Of a stretch of 64,000 nucleotides of DNA, positions 47,828 through 57,190 are shown in pieces. The translations under genes and the position numbers were made by a program. The DNA comes from Streptomyces sp. NBC_00620. GTDB taxonomy: Bacteria; Actinomycetota; Actinomycetes; Streptomycetales; Streptomycetaceae. The first letter of the stretch is position 1, and each line of letters opens with the position of its first letter. The stretch spans positions 2,265,001 to 2,329,000 of the forward strand of contig NZ_JAPENY010000002.1 of the NCBI RefSeq assembly GCF_026341825.1, written 5' to 3'. The notes under the pieces are model-generated. The model searched no databases and was not told where the DNA came from. It was given only the letters and a program-made list of their open reading frames with translations.

Positions 47828-50763
47828 GCGCGGAAGCCGAGAGTCAGCGTGACCGGGCGGGCGTCGAGCTGGAACTGGGGCTGGGTGCGGGGACCGCAGG
47901 CGCCGCTGCCGATGCCGTGGTGCGCGGCGTCGAGGTTGACGTACACACGGTCGCGGGGGCGCAGGTCGCTGGTGTGCTGTGCGGTGTCGAGGTCCTCGCT
48001 GGTCCAGCGGCGCACGGTGAGATCGGTGTGTGGGTACCCGGTGACGGTCAGGCCGACGTCGTCCGGGTCGGTGAGGCGGGCGTGGCGCACCTGGCGCCGG
48101 TTGCCGTTCTCCTGCGGCAGGACGTACGGAGTCTGGAGATCGTCGACGGCGGCGTGGAAGTGCCCGACGCGGGCGGCGGTGGTGGTGTCGGAGTACGCCT
48201 CACCGGGGCCGAGCCCGAACCAGTCGACCGTCTCGATGTCGTGCGGGAGTGCCATGCGGATGCCGATGCGGGGGAGCGGGCAGGGCCAGGTGCCCACCGG
48301 TTCGGTGGTCAGGGTGAGTTGGAGCAGGCCGGGGTCCTCGGCGTCGGCGGACCAGTGGAAGACCGTATGCATGGCGAAGTCGGCGCCCGCGGGAGCGGTG
48401 CGCGTGATGACTTCCAGGCCGCCGTCGTGGGGGCGGAGGTCGACCAGCCGGTGTTCCAGGCGGTTGAGGCCGGCCTTGCGCCATGCCTCGGCGAGGGGGC
48501 CGTTCCAGGTGCGCAGGTCGTTGTCGATGGGGGCGCGCCACAGGTCGAGGCGGGGGCCGTCGACTTGGAGGCCGCCCAGTGCGGTCAGCGTTGCGGATAC
48601 GGCGTCGAAGACCGCGGGTCCGAGGGTGTACGTGCCGTTGGCGAGGACTGGGACCACGGGTCGGACCACCGGTGGAACGTCCGGCGTGGGGCCTACGACG
48701 GCAGCCTGGTCCCAGGCGATCTCGTGGCCGGCCGGCGCCCACGACTCGTCCTCCGCGAGCTCCGCGACGACCGTGACCCACCGCTCCTCGCCGTCCTCCA
48801 GGGGGGCGTCGCAGAGCTTGGTGAGCGCCTCGGGCCAGAGCAGTTCCCCGCCGGCGCCCGCGGGCACCGGCGGCAGCGCCAACTCTCCATCCCCGCGCGG
48901 CTGTCCGTTGTCCTCGACCGACCAACGGAACCGCAGATGGGCAGTGTCCAGGGTGTGCAGCAGGTTCCGGACGCGTACCGTCCCAACCGTGGTGTCGACG
49001 GTGATGCGCACCGGCTCCACGGCCTTCTTGTACTCCGTGAGGCCGGGGGAGGGAGTGCGGTCGGCGAAGACCAGCCCGTCGCAGCAGAAGTTGTCGTCGT
49101 GCACCGGTTCGCCGAAGTCGCCGCCGTACGCGAAGTGTTCGCGGCCCTGAGGGGTGCGGCGCCGGACGCCGTGGTCGATCCACTCCCAGACGAAGCCGCC
49201 GTGCAGCCGGGGGTGTTCCTCGAAGAGTTCCTGGTACTCGCTGAGACCGCCCGGGCCGTTGCCCATGGCGTGCGCGTACTCGCAGAGGATGACCGGCAGT
49301 TGGCGACGTCGCGCGTCCAGTGCCGGGTCCTCGGCGACCGCTTCCTGGCCCCGTCCCAGAAGACCCACCTCTCCGTGGTCGGCGTACATCAGGCTGAAGA
49401 CGTCGGTGTACGGGCAGTTGTAGTCGCCCTCGTAGTGGATGAGGCGGTCCGGGTCGCGGTCCTTCGCCCAGGCGGCCATGGCCGCGAGGTTGGTGCCGGT
49501 GCCCGCCTCGTTGCCGAGCGACCACATGACCACGCTGGGATGGTTCTTGTCCCGCTCGACCATGCGGTGCATCCGGTCCAGGTACGCCTCGTGCCAGCGC
49601 GGGTCGTCGCTCGGATTGCCCTGCCAGCCGATCAGTCCGAAGCCGTGTGTCTCCAGGTCGCACTCGTCGACGACCCACAGCCCGTACGTGTCGCACAGGT
49701 CGAGGAATGCGGAGTCGGGCGGATAGTGGCTGGTCCGGACGGAGTTGATGTTGTGACGCTTCATCAGGAGTACGTCCGTGAGCATGTCCTCGTGGCTGAG
49801 AGTGCGCCCGGTGTCGGGGTGCCACTCGTGGCGGTTGACGCCCCGGAAGAGCAGGGGCCGCCCGTTGGCGAGGATGACGCCGTCCACCACCTCGATCCGC
49901 CGGAAACCGATCCGCAGAGGGATCCGCTCGCCGTCAGTGACCAACTCGCCCTCGTAGAGGTGTGGTTGCTCGGCCGACCAGGGCACGACGCCGGGGACGG
50001 GGTGCGGTCCCGCCGGATCGGCGTCGACGATGCCCAGAGCGGGGACGTTGAGCAGGGCCGGGCCGTCGGTCCGCACGGAGAGGGTGCCGTCGCCGGTGAG
50101 GTGGTCGTAGTCGGCGTGCACGAAGAAGTCGGTCAGCGCGCCGACCGGGCGGGAGACCAGGGTGACGGGCCGGAAGATCCCCGACAGCCACCACATGTCC
50201 TGGTCCTCGAGGTAGCTGCCGGACGACCACTGGTGTACCCGGACCGCGAGGACATTGCGACCCGGTCGCAGGGCGTCGGTGACGTCGAACTCGGTGGGCA
50301 GACGACTGCCCTTGCCATCGCCGAGCAGGGTGCCGTTGAGCCAGACGGCGAAACAGGAGTCGACACCCTCGAAGCGCAACAGGGTGCGGCCCTCGGGCCA
50401 GTTGTCGGGGCGGAAGAACTCGCGGCGGTACTCGCCGGTCGGGTTGGCGTCCGGTACGTGCGGCGGATCCACCGGGAACGGATAGACCTGGTTGGTGTAC
50501 GCGGGCGGGCCGAAGCGCGGCTCGCCCGGCAGCCCCTCCATCTGCCAGCAGGACGGCACCGGGATCGTGTCCCAGTCGCTGTCGTCGAACCCGGCTTCCT
50601 GGAAACCCTCGACGACCTGCGGCAGCCCTGCGGCCAGATGGAAGCGCCAGGGTCCGGTCAGATCCAGTTCAGGTGCGTCGGAGGTGAAGGCGGCTCGGGG
50701 CCGCTCGCGGCCGCGGCCCGGTGCGAAGCTCTCCAGGTATTCGTGTGCGGTGGGCTCACTCAT
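47821..50763 (-). CDS. Beta-galactosidase, GH2 (LacZ-like)
   Basis: A 980-residue GH2 enzyme of the LacZ type: sugar-binding domain (DLTGPWRFHLAAGLPQVVEG, SCWQMEGLPGEPRFGPPAYTNQ, GRTLLRFEGVDSCFAVWLNG), the immunoglobulin-like domain, the TIM barrel with NRHEWHPDTGRTLSHEDML, acid/base glutamate in MWSLGNEAGTG and nucleophile glutamate in VILCEYAHAMGNG, and the C-terminal beta-sandwich domain (DWFGLGPGEAYSDTTTAARVG, SGACGP). It is somewhat shorter than E. coli LacZ. The ATG at 50,763 is preceded by AGAAGG. Downstream of a LacI gene (158 bp) and coupled to GH95, it should remove terminal beta-galactosyl residues from imported oligosaccharides after defucosylation. Confidence 0.95.
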   Translation of the reverse strand: MSEPTAHEYLESFAPGRGRERPRAAFTSDAPELDLTGPWRFHLAAGLPQVVEGFQEAGFDDSDWDTIPVPSCWQMEGLPGEPRFGPPAYTNQVYPFPVDPPHVPDANPTGEYRREFFRPDNWPEGRTLLRFEGVDSCFAVWLNGTLLGDGKGSRLPTEFDVTDALRPGRNVLAVRVHQWSSGSYLEDQDMWWLSGIFRPVTLVSRPVGALTDFFVHADYDHLTGDGTLSVRTDGPALLNVPALGIVDADPAGPHPVPGVVPWSAEQPHLYEGELVTDGERIPLRIGFRRIEVVDGVILANGRPLLFRGVNRHEWHPDTGRTLSHEDMLTDVLLMKRHNINSVRTSHYPPDSAFLDLCDTYGLWVVDECDLETHGFGLIGWQGNPSDDPRWHEAYLDRMHRMVERDKNHPSVVMWSLGNEAGTGTNLAAMAAWAKDRDPDRLIHYEGDYNCPYTDVFSLMYADHGEVGLLGRGQEAVAEDPALDARRRQLPVILCEYAHAMGNGPGGLSEYQELFEEHPRLHGGFVWEWIDHGVRRRTPQGREHFAYGGDFGEPVHDDNFCCDGLVFADRTPSPGLTEYKKAVEPVRITVDTTVGTVRVRNLLHTLDTAHLRFRWSVEDNGQPRGDGELALPPVPAGAGGELLWPEALTKLCDAPLEDGEERWVTVVAELAEDESWAPAGHEIAWDQAAVVGPTPDVPPVVRPVVPVLANGTYTLGPAVFDAVSATLTALGGLQVDGPRLDLWRAPIDNDLRTWNGPLAEAWRKAGLNRLEHRLVDLRPHDGGLEVITRTAPAGADFAMHTVFHWSADAEDPGLLQLTLTTEPVGTWPCPLPRIGIRMALPHDIETVDWFGLGPGEAYSDTTTAARVGHFHAAVDDLQTPYVLPQENGNRRQVRHARLTDPDDVGLTVTGYPHTDLTVRRWTSEDLDTAQHTSDLRPRDRVYVNLDAAHHGIGSGACGPRTQPQFQLDARPVTLTLGFRAC

Positions 50764-50921
50764 CACAGCGGGGGCCTTCTTTCGGGCAGTGGACGGTGTG
50801 CGCTTTCGGGCAACGGGGGGAGTGGGGGAGTGCGTGGGCATGGCGGCGCACGCGCCGGGAGGGGAGGGTTCGACGCGTGGGGTTTCCGGGCGGGGCAGCG
50901 CTCTCGACGCCGCACCGGAAG

Positions 50922-51938
50922 TCAGTGGATGCCGGGCGGTGCTGAGCTCGCGCGGGGTACGACTTCGGGCCGCAGGAGGGTCAGCGAGGGGGCCGCAGGC
51001 CTGCTGTTGGCGATTCCTCGCCACAGCAACTCGGTGGCCTCCCTGGCCATCTGACGCTTCGGCAGAGCCACGGTGGTCAGGGGCGGATGGGCGTGTGCCG
51101 CCTGGGGGATGTCGTCGATGCCGACGACCGAGACGTCCTCCGGCACCCGAAGTCCCTGGTGCCGGAAGACTTCCATCACCCCCAGGGCGATGGCGTCGGT
51201 GGAGGTGAACACGGCCGTCACGGGGTCCGTCGTACGCAGCTGCGGCAGGGCTCGCAGCGCCGCCTCGTAGCCGGACTCGGGTGTCGCTCCCGGGGCGGAG
51301 AACACCAGATCGTCGGGGACCGCGATCCCGTCCTCGGCGAAGGCCCGCCGGACGCCGGCCACCCGGACACGGTGTGCCGGGAGGTCCGCGATCACCGCCA
51401 GCTGCCGGTGCCCGAGCTTCCGGAGGTGCCGCCCGGCCAGATACCCGGCCTTCTCGTAGTCGATGGTGACCACGGGCAGCGTGTCCGGAGGATCGATCTC
51501 CCAGGCACACAGAACGACCGGCAGTTCCAACTCGCTCCGCGGGGACAGCTGTTCGCCGATGTCGAAGTCGCCGGCCACCAGGAGCGCGTCCACCGACCGG
51601 TTGGAGAGGGTGGCCAGTTGACGCCGGGCGCGGTCCCCGTCACCCCGGGTCGTGGCCAGCAACAGGTGATAACCGCGCTCCTCAAGGAGCATCTCCACCT
51701 CCTCCACCACCTCCGAGTAGAAGGGGTTGGCGATGGTCGGCACGATGAAGCCGATGGTCATGGTGGTGCCCGTGGACAGGCTCCGGGCCACCAGGTTGGG
51801 TGTGTAACCCAGTTCAGCGATGGCCGCCTCGACTCTCGCCCTGGTCTCCGGGCTGACGACCGTGCGCCCTCGGACCACGTTGGAGACGGTCTGCTTGGTG
51901 ACGCCGGCGCGCTTCGCGACGTCGGCCATGGTGACCAC
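50922..51938 (-). CDS. LacI-family transcriptional regulator
   Basis: A 338-residue LacI/GalR protein: HTH and hinge VTMADVAKRAGVTKQTVSNV, then SPETRARVEAAIAELGYTPN, followed by the sugar-binding core (IGFIVPTIANPFYSEVVEEV, ALLVAGDFDIGEQL, HRQLAVIADLPAHRVRVAGV, AVFTSTDAIALGVMEVF, VSVVGIDDIPQAAHAHPPLTTVALP). The GTG at 51,938 fits GAGAGGTGG upstream; an ATG at 51,929 is an alternative. It is divergent from the binding-protein operon and faces the GH2-GH95 genes. Four ACCGGT-centred palindromes in the promoter region are its probable operators. Confidence 0.93.
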   Translation of the reverse strand: MVTMADVAKRAGVTKQTVSNVVRGRTVVSPETRARVEAAIAELGYTPNLVARSLSTGTTMTIGFIVPTIANPFYSEVVEEVEMLLEERGYHLLLATTRGDGDRARRQLATLSNRSVDALLVAGDFDIGEQLSPRSELELPVVLCAWEIDPPDTLPVVTIDYEKAGYLAGRHLRKLGHRQLAVIADLPAHRVRVAGVRRAFAEDGIAVPDDLVFSAPGATPESGYEAALRALPQLRTTDPVTAVFTSTDAIALGVMEVFRHQGLRVPEDVSVVGIDDIPQAAHAHPPLTTVALPKRQMAREATELLWRGIANSRPAAPSLTLLRPEVVPRASSAPPGIH

Positions 51939-52319
51939 GGGGCGGGTCCACCTCTCATTTGACCGGTAAAACGACCTGTGTTCTGGATTCTTGCAGCGGC
52001 CTCGGAGACCGGTCAAGGTGCCCGGTACCCCCTTTCGGAGCCTCCTGGCGGCAGTAGAAACCGGTTGTGCGCGACCTCTTGACGCTCCCGACACACGTAG
52101 TTAACGTCACTCCGCAGCGGCATTTGACCGGTCAAAAACCGTGCTGTGACAGAGCTTTGTTCCTTCACCGAGTGAGGCGGAGCCGATCTCGACGGCCCGC
52201 GATTCCACCGTCCCCACCGCAGTCAGGCGGGAATTCCACGCGCCCTCCCCACGGCCGCGCCGTGCCCGCTCCCCGTCAACAGAAATCCTGCGAAGAAGCC
52301 GGAAAGGCAGGAAGCAGTC
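51939..52319. promoter_or_regulatory. Divergent promoter region with four ACCGGT operator-like sites
   Basis: This 381-bp gene-free region holds TTTGACCGGTAAAA (51,958-51,971), GAGACCGGTCAAGG (52,005-52,018), GAAACCGGTTGT (52,057-52,068) and TTTGACCGGTCAAA (52,123-52,136), the last a perfect 14-bp palindrome. The pattern is typical of LacI-family operators. The perfect site lies 184 bp before the binding-protein gene; the first is 20 bp before the lacI start. Confidence 0.75.
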
Positions 52320-53663
52320 ATGCGGTCCACAACTGGTGCTCCGATGTCACGTCGTCGGTTCCTCACGACCTCCACCGGTGTCGCCGCCGCGGCCACCGCG
52401 GGCGGTCTGCTCTCGGGCTGTGCCGGCTCGGTGTCCTCGGACGGTTCCGGTGGCAAGACCACCCTGACCATCATGTCGAGCGGTACCGAGCTGGGCACGG
52501 CCGCCGAGATCAAGCAGGCCGAGAAGACACTCGGCATGACCCTCAAGGTGGTCAAGTACGACCTCACCCGGCTGACCGCCATGCTCACCAGCGGCAGCGC
52601 ACCCGACATCGTGCGCGCCGAGGGCTCGGACGCCCCGTATCTCGCCTCGCACAGCGTCGCGCAGGACCTGGACGACTATTTCGCCAAGAGTACGGTCCTC
52701 AAGGCCGCCGACCTGGATCCGGTCAACGACATCTGGCGCTGGGACGGAAAGAAGCAGGGCAGCGGGCCGCGCTACGGGATGGTGAAGGACTACTCCCAGA
52801 ACTACACGCTCTGGTACAACACCGCACTGTTCGACGCGGCCGACGAGCCCTACCTCAGCGAGACCGAGCCGCTGACCTACGACAAGCTGCTCGACGTGGG
52901 CAAGCGCCTCGGGGCGAGCGGAAAGAAGTCCAAGGCGTACGGGCTGAGCGTGGGCGGCACCTTCGAGACGTTCATGATCATGACCACTCAGGCCGGAGGA
53001 GAGCTCTTCAACGACGACTACTCCGAAGTCGACTTCACAAGCGACGCGGCCAAGAGTGCGCTGGCTTGGTACATCGACCTGGCGAAGTCCCGTATCACCC
53101 CCTCTCTCGCCTACCCGGACCCCAACGGCTGGGACTGGCCCACGTTCCAGGCCGGCCGGATGGCGATCACGGCCCAGGGCTACTGGTTCGGCGGACAGAT
53201 CGTCACCGACGAGAAGATCGCCGCCACCGCGCGCTTCGCCCCCGCCCCCCAGCTCGGCGGCAAGCGGATGAGCACCTGCTACACGGGGACCGGCCTGTGG
53301 ATGCCCAAGGCCGGCAAGAACAAGGACGCGGCCTGGCAGGCGATGGAGTACTTCCTGGGCGGCGCGCCCGCCAAGAAGCGCGCCGAGACCGGCGCCGGCC
53401 TCCCCGCGCTCAAGTCCCTGCGCCCGCTCCTGCCGAAGACCGAGGGCTTCCAGAAGGAGGCGTACGCGGTGCAGAGCAAGGAGCTGGATTACTTCTCCGT
53501 GCTGCCCTTCACCCCGTACATCCGGATGGACGCCATGAACGCCGTGATCTACCAGCTGACTCCCGGGGCGATCAAGGGCAGCACCTCCGTCACGAAGCTG
53601 GCGGACCAGTTGAATTCGGGGATCAACAAGCAGCTCGCCAACGGCAAGAAGCTGATCAAGTGA
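52320..53663 (+). CDS. Extracellular solute-binding lipoprotein (family 1), Tat-type signal
   Basis: A 447-residue protein. The signal MSRRRFLTTSTGVAAAATAG ends with a lipobox, LLSGC (twin-arginine lipoprotein). The mature part is the family-1 binding-protein fold: LTIMSSGTELGTAAEIKQAE, LTSGSAPDIVRAEGSDAPYL, NYTLWYNTALFDAADEPYLS and TGTGLWMPKAGKNKDAAWQAM. It presents an oligosaccharide to the two downstream permeases. The ATG at 52,320 is preceded by GGCAGGAAG. The four ACCGGT sites upstream indicate control by the divergent LacI protein. The substrate is presumably a side-chain oligosaccharide of plant cell wall hemicellulose, inferred from the glycosidases in the operon. Confidence 0.93.
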   Translation: MRSTTGAPMSRRRFLTTSTGVAAAATAGGLLSGCAGSVSSDGSGGKTTLTIMSSGTELGTAAEIKQAEKTLGMTLKVVKYDLTRLTAMLTSGSAPDIVRAEGSDAPYLASHSVAQDLDDYFAKSTVLKAADLDPVNDIWRWDGKKQGSGPRYGMVKDYSQNYTLWYNTALFDAADEPYLSETEPLTYDKLLDVGKRLGASGKKSKAYGLSVGGTFETFMIMTTQAGGELFNDDYSEVDFTSDAAKSALAWYIDLAKSRITPSLAYPDPNGWDWPTFQAGRMAITAQGYWFGGQIVTDEKIAATARFAPAPQLGGKRMSTCYTGTGLWMPKAGKNKDAAWQAMEYFLGGAPAKKRAETGAGLPALKSLRPLLPKTEGFQKEAYAVQSKELDYFSVLPFTPYIRMDAMNAVIYQLTPGAIKGSTSVTKLADQLNSGINKQLANGKKLIK

Positions 53664-54700
53664 GTGCCGGTCACATGAGTACTGATCAGGCGAGTACCGA
53701 TCAATCGAGTACGAGCCGGCTCGCCGAGGCGCCCGCGAAGCCGCCCCCGCCCTCCCGGCCGACGGACGGACGGCCACGCGTCCGCCTCGGCGCCCGCGGT
53801 CGCCAGCAGGAGCGGGTCTTCTGGCTCAGCGTCACCCCGTGGCTGCTCGGCTTTCTGGGCCTGACTCTGTATCCGCTGGGATACGCGCTGTGGCTGAGCC
53901 TGACCGACTCCGACGGCATCTCGCCGAACACGCACTTCATCGGCCTGGACAACTACAAGGAACTGCTCTCGGACCCGGTCACCCGCGACACACTGGTCCG
54001 CACGGGGATCTTCGTCGCGGCCGTCGTGCCGACCGGCATCATCGCCGGACTCGCCCTCGCGGTGCTGATCAACCGTCCGATTCGGGGACGGGGCATTTAC
54101 CGCACCCTGCTCTACCTGCCCGCGGTGTTCCCGCCGGTCGGCGCGGCGATGGCCTTCAAGATGGTCTTCGACCGTGACACCGGCGCGGCCAACGGGATCC
54201 TCGGCTTCCTCGGCGGAAGCCCGGTCACCTGGCTCGCCGATCCCTACGCCCGGTACGTGCTGCTCATGCTCACGCTCTGGGGCTGCGGCAACGCCATGAT
54301 CATCTCGCTTGCCGGTCTGCAGGACATGCCCAAGGAACTGCTTGAGGCCGCCCGCATCGACGGTGCGAACTCCTGGCAGACGTTCCGGCGGATCATCCTC
54401 CCGCTCCTTTCGCCCGTGATCTTCTTCCAGGTCATCACCGGCGTCATCGGCGCACTGCAGAGCATCATGCCGATGCTGCTCGCCGCGAACCCGAGCCCCG
54501 CCGCGGTCACCTCGGTGCCGCAGGGCAACTACCTGTACATGATCAACGTGTTCGCGCAGTATCTCGCCAACGGCCGCTTCGGCTACGCGTCCGCGCTTCT
54601 GTGGGTGCTGTTCGCCGTGATCCTCGTCGTCACCGCGCTGATCTTCAGGCTGAGTTCCGGTGCGGTGTTCTACAACTTCGAGCCGGAGACCAAGAAATGA
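53660..54700 (+). CDS. ABC sugar transporter permease (MalF type)
   Basis: A membrane protein of 346 residues if it starts at the GTG at 53,660 (which overlaps the previous stop by four bases), or 341 from the ATG at 53,675; neither has a clear ribosome site. The N-terminal tail is hydrophilic (STDQASTDQSSTSRLAEAPA). About six spans follow, beginning FWLSVTPWLLGFLGLTLYPL. The ATPase-contact loop is ELLEAARIDGANSWQTFRRI. It works with the next permease; no ATPase gene lies nearby, so a shared MsiK-type ATPase encoded elsewhere is likely. Confidence 0.93.
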   Translation: MSAGHMSTDQASTDQSSTSRLAEAPAKPPPPSRPTDGRPRVRLGARGRQQERVFWLSVTPWLLGFLGLTLYPLGYALWLSLTDSDGISPNTHFIGLDNYKELLSDPVTRDTLVRTGIFVAAVVPTGIIAGLALAVLINRPIRGRGIYRTLLYLPAVFPPVGAAMAFKMVFDRDTGAANGILGFLGGSPVTWLADPYARYVLLMLTLWGCGNAMIISLAGLQDMPKELLEAARIDGANSWQTFRRIILPLLSPVIFFQVITGVIGALQSIMPMLLAANPSPAAVTSVPQGNYLYMINVFAQYLANGRFGYASALLWVLFAVILVVTALIFRLSSGAVFYNFEPETKK

Positions 54701-55521
54701 TTCTCGCTCGTCGCACCGGCCTCTACCTCGTTCTCATCGCGCTGGTCGCGCTGTTCGTCAGCCCGTTCGGCTGGCTGGTCGTCACCGCCTTCAAGGACAA
54801 CTCGGAGATGGCCGCCTACCCGGTGCACTGGCTGCCCGAGAAATGGCAGTTCGGGAACTTCTCCAAGGCCCTGACCTTCTTCAACTACCTTGGCTACGCC
54901 AGGAACTCGCTGATCATCGCCACCATCTACTCGGTGCTGATCACCCTCAGTTCGGCCTGGGCCGGCTTTGGTTTCGCCCGCATGGCCGCCCGGGGCAAGC
55001 GGCTGGTCTTCGGCGTCCTGCTGTCCACGATGATGATGCCGGCGATGATCACCCTCATCCCCACCTACATCATCTTCGCCAGGCTCGGGATGATCGACAC
55101 CTACTGGCCCTGGGTTCTCTGGGGACTGGCCGGAGCGCCCTACCTGATCTTCCTGTTCCGGCAGTTCTTCGCCCACATGCCCCGGGAGCTGGAGGAGGCC
55201 GCGATCGTCGACGGATGCGGCTACGGCCGTATCTTCTGGCGGATCTTCCTGCCCCAGTCCTGGCCGGTGCTCGCCACCAGCATGCTGCTGTCCTTCACCT
55301 GGGTCTGGGGCGACTACATCGCCCCGTCGCTGCTGTTGAGCACGGACCACACCACACTGGCCGTCGCCGTGGCCACCCAGTACGTCAACGAGAGCAACCA
55401 GGCGCCGATCAACAACCTCATGGCGGCGGGCTCGGTCCTCTACATCCTCCCCGTCCTCCTGCTCTTCTTCGTCCTCCAGCGCGGCTTCGTCACCGGGGTC
55501 TCCACCTCGGGCCTGAAGTAA
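54697..55521 (+). CDS. ABC sugar transporter permease (MalG type)
   Basis: A 274-residue membrane protein with about six spans (GLYLVLIALVALFVSPFGWL, GVLLSTMMMPAMITLIPTYI, VLYILPVLLLFFVLQRGF). The EAA loop is ELEEAAIVDGCGYGRIFWRI. The ATG at 54,697 overlaps the stop of the partner permease (ATGA). The protein ends TGVSTSGLK, the usual MalG-type end. Decayed copies of the gene end appear to be repeated downstream (55,524-55,583). Confidence 0.94.
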   Translation: MILARRTGLYLVLIALVALFVSPFGWLVVTAFKDNSEMAAYPVHWLPEKWQFGNFSKALTFFNYLGYARNSLIIATIYSVLITLSSAWAGFGFARMAARGKRLVFGVLLSTMMMPAMITLIPTYIIFARLGMIDTYWPWVLWGLAGAPYLIFLFRQFFAHMPRELEEAAIVDGCGYGRIFWRIFLPQSWPVLATSMLLSFTWVWGDYIAPSLLLSTDHTTLAVAVATQYVNESNQAPINNLMAAGSVLYILPVLLLFFVLQRGFVTGVSTSGLK

Positions 55522-55523
55522 CG

Positions 55524-55583
55524 GCGCCTGAAGCAAGGACACGTGAACCAACAGCGCCTGAAACAAGGGCACTTGAAGCAACG
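55524..55583 (+). repeat. Two imperfect 30-bp tandem repeats after the permease gene
   Basis: The two units start GCGCCTGAAGCAAGGACACG and GCGCCTGAAACAAGGGCACT and differ at few positions. Each also resembles the permease 3' end (GGCCTGAAGTAACG), suggesting local duplication of that end. They lie wholly in the 91-bp spacer before the GH51 gene. Confidence 0.6.
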
Positions 55584-55612
55584 GCCCCCTCATCGATCCC
55601 CAAGGACGCAGC

Positions 55613-57172
55613 ATGTCTTCGCCCTCCGCTGCCCGTTTCACCCTCGACCCCGCCTTCGGCATCGGCACCGTCCATCCACGGCTGTACGGCTCCTTCGTCG
55701 AGCATCTGGGCCGCTGCGTGTACAGCGGTCTCTACGAGCCCGGACACTCCGACGCCGACGAGAGCGGTCTGCGGGAGGACGTCCTCGCGCTCATCCGCGA
55801 ACTCGGCGTCACCACGGTCCGCTACCCGGGCGGCAACTTCGTCTCGGGCTACCGCTGGGAGGACAGCGTCGGCCCGGTCGACCGCCGGCCCCGGCGCCTG
55901 GAACCGGCCTGGCGCTCCACCGAGACCAACGAGTTCGGCCTCGCCGAGTTCATGGGCTTCTGCGCCAAGGCGGACATCGAGCCGATGATGGCCGTCAATC
56001 TCGGCACCCGTGGCGTGGAGGACGCCGGCCGGCTCCTCGACTACGCGAACCACCCCGGTGGCACCGAACTGTCCGACCTCCGGGCCGCACACGGGAACAA
56101 GGAGCCGTTCGGCATCCGCATGTGGTGCCTCGGCAACGAGGTGGACGGCCCCTGGCAGATCGGACACAAGAGCGCGGAGGAATACGGCCAGGTCGCCCGC
56201 GAGACCGCCAACCTCATGAAGATGATCGACCCCGGCCTCGAACTCGTCGTCGCCGGCTCCTCCAGCTTCGCGATGCCGACCTTCGGCACCTGGGAGTCGA
56301 CGGTCCTGACCGAGTGCTACGACAAGGTCGACCACGTCTCCCTGCACGCCTACTACGAGATGAAGGGTGAGAGCCCCGACCGCGACTCGTTCCTCGCCTC
56401 GGCCGTGGACATGGAGCGGTACATCGAGGCGGCGGTCGCCACCTGTGACCATGTGGGCGCCACACTCAAGTCCCAGAAGAAGATGATGATCTCCTTCGAC
56501 GAGTGGAACGTCTGGCACACCGAGCCCGAGTCGCCGCCCGAGTCCCGTCCCGAGGACGACTGGCCGCAGGCTCCACGGCTCCTGGAGAACAGCTACACGC
56601 TCACCGACGCGGTACTCGTCGGCTCACTGATGATCGCCCTGCTGCGCCACGCGGACCGGGTCACCGCCGCCTCCCTCGCTCAACTGGTCAACGTCATCGC
56701 CCCGATCATGACCGAGCCGGGCGGTCCCTCCTGGCGGCAGACCACCTTCTTCCCCTTCGCCCAGGCGTCGAAGTACGGCCGGGGCCGGGTGCTGCGCGTC
56801 GAGGTGGACAGCCCCACCCACACCACCGGGCGCTTCGGCGAGGTCGACCTGCTGCATGCCACGGCCGTCCACGACGAGCAGGCCGGCACGATCACCGTCT
56901 TCGCCGTCAACCGCAGCCTGGCCCGGGAACTCCCGCTCGAAGTGGACCTCCGCGGTCTCGGCGCCGTCCGGGTCGTCGAGCATCTGCTGCTCACCGGCGA
57001 CGACCCCGACGCCCGCAACACCCTGACGGACCCCGAACGGGTCGCTCCCCGCACGGCCGACGCCAGTGCTGTCACCGGTGACGTACTGACCTCCACGTTG
57101 CCGCCGCTGTCCTGGAACGTCATCCGCCTGGCCACCGGCAGCGCCAACGCGTCGGCCACCGCCAAGAGTTGA
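55613..57172 (+). CDS. Alpha-L-arabinofuranosidase, GH51
   Basis: A 519-residue intracellular-type GH51 enzyme: FGIGTVHPRLYGSFVEHLGR, VTTVRYPGGNFVSGYRWEDS, the acid/base glutamate in MWCLGNEVDGPWQIGHK, VDHVSLHAYYEMK, and the nucleophile glutamate in MMISFDEWNVWHTEP. The C-terminal beta-sandwich ends with PPLSWNVIRLATG. It removes non-reducing alpha-L-arabinofuranosyl groups from arabinoxylan, arabinan or arabinosylated xyloglucan oligosaccharides. ATG at 55,613 with AAGGA upstream. No signal peptide, so it acts on imported sugars. The AbfB-containing sigma factor nearby also points to arabinose-bearing substrates. Confidence 0.96.
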   Translation: MSSPSAARFTLDPAFGIGTVHPRLYGSFVEHLGRCVYSGLYEPGHSDADESGLREDVLALIRELGVTTVRYPGGNFVSGYRWEDSVGPVDRRPRRLEPAWRSTETNEFGLAEFMGFCAKADIEPMMAVNLGTRGVEDAGRLLDYANHPGGTELSDLRAAHGNKEPFGIRMWCLGNEVDGPWQIGHKSAEEYGQVARETANLMKMIDPGLELVVAGSSSFAMPTFGTWESTVLTECYDKVDHVSLHAYYEMKGESPDRDSFLASAVDMERYIEAAVATCDHVGATLKSQKKMMISFDEWNVWHTEPESPPESRPEDDWPQAPRLLENSYTLTDAVLVGSLMIALLRHADRVTAASLAQLVNVIAPIMTEPGGPSWRQTTFFPFAQASKYGRGRVLRVEVDSPTHTTGRFGEVDLLHATAVHDEQAGTITVFAVNRSLARELPLEVDLRGLGAVRVVEHLLLTGDDPDARNTLTDPERVAPRTADASAVTGDVLTSTLPPLSWNVIRLATGSANASATAKS

Positions 57173-57190
57173 GAAGGAAGCCCCGGATCC

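Noticed and set aside
47917..51054. A 1045-codon plus-strand open frame
   Set aside because: Antisense to the GH2 gene, Val/Gly/Arg-rich, no domain.
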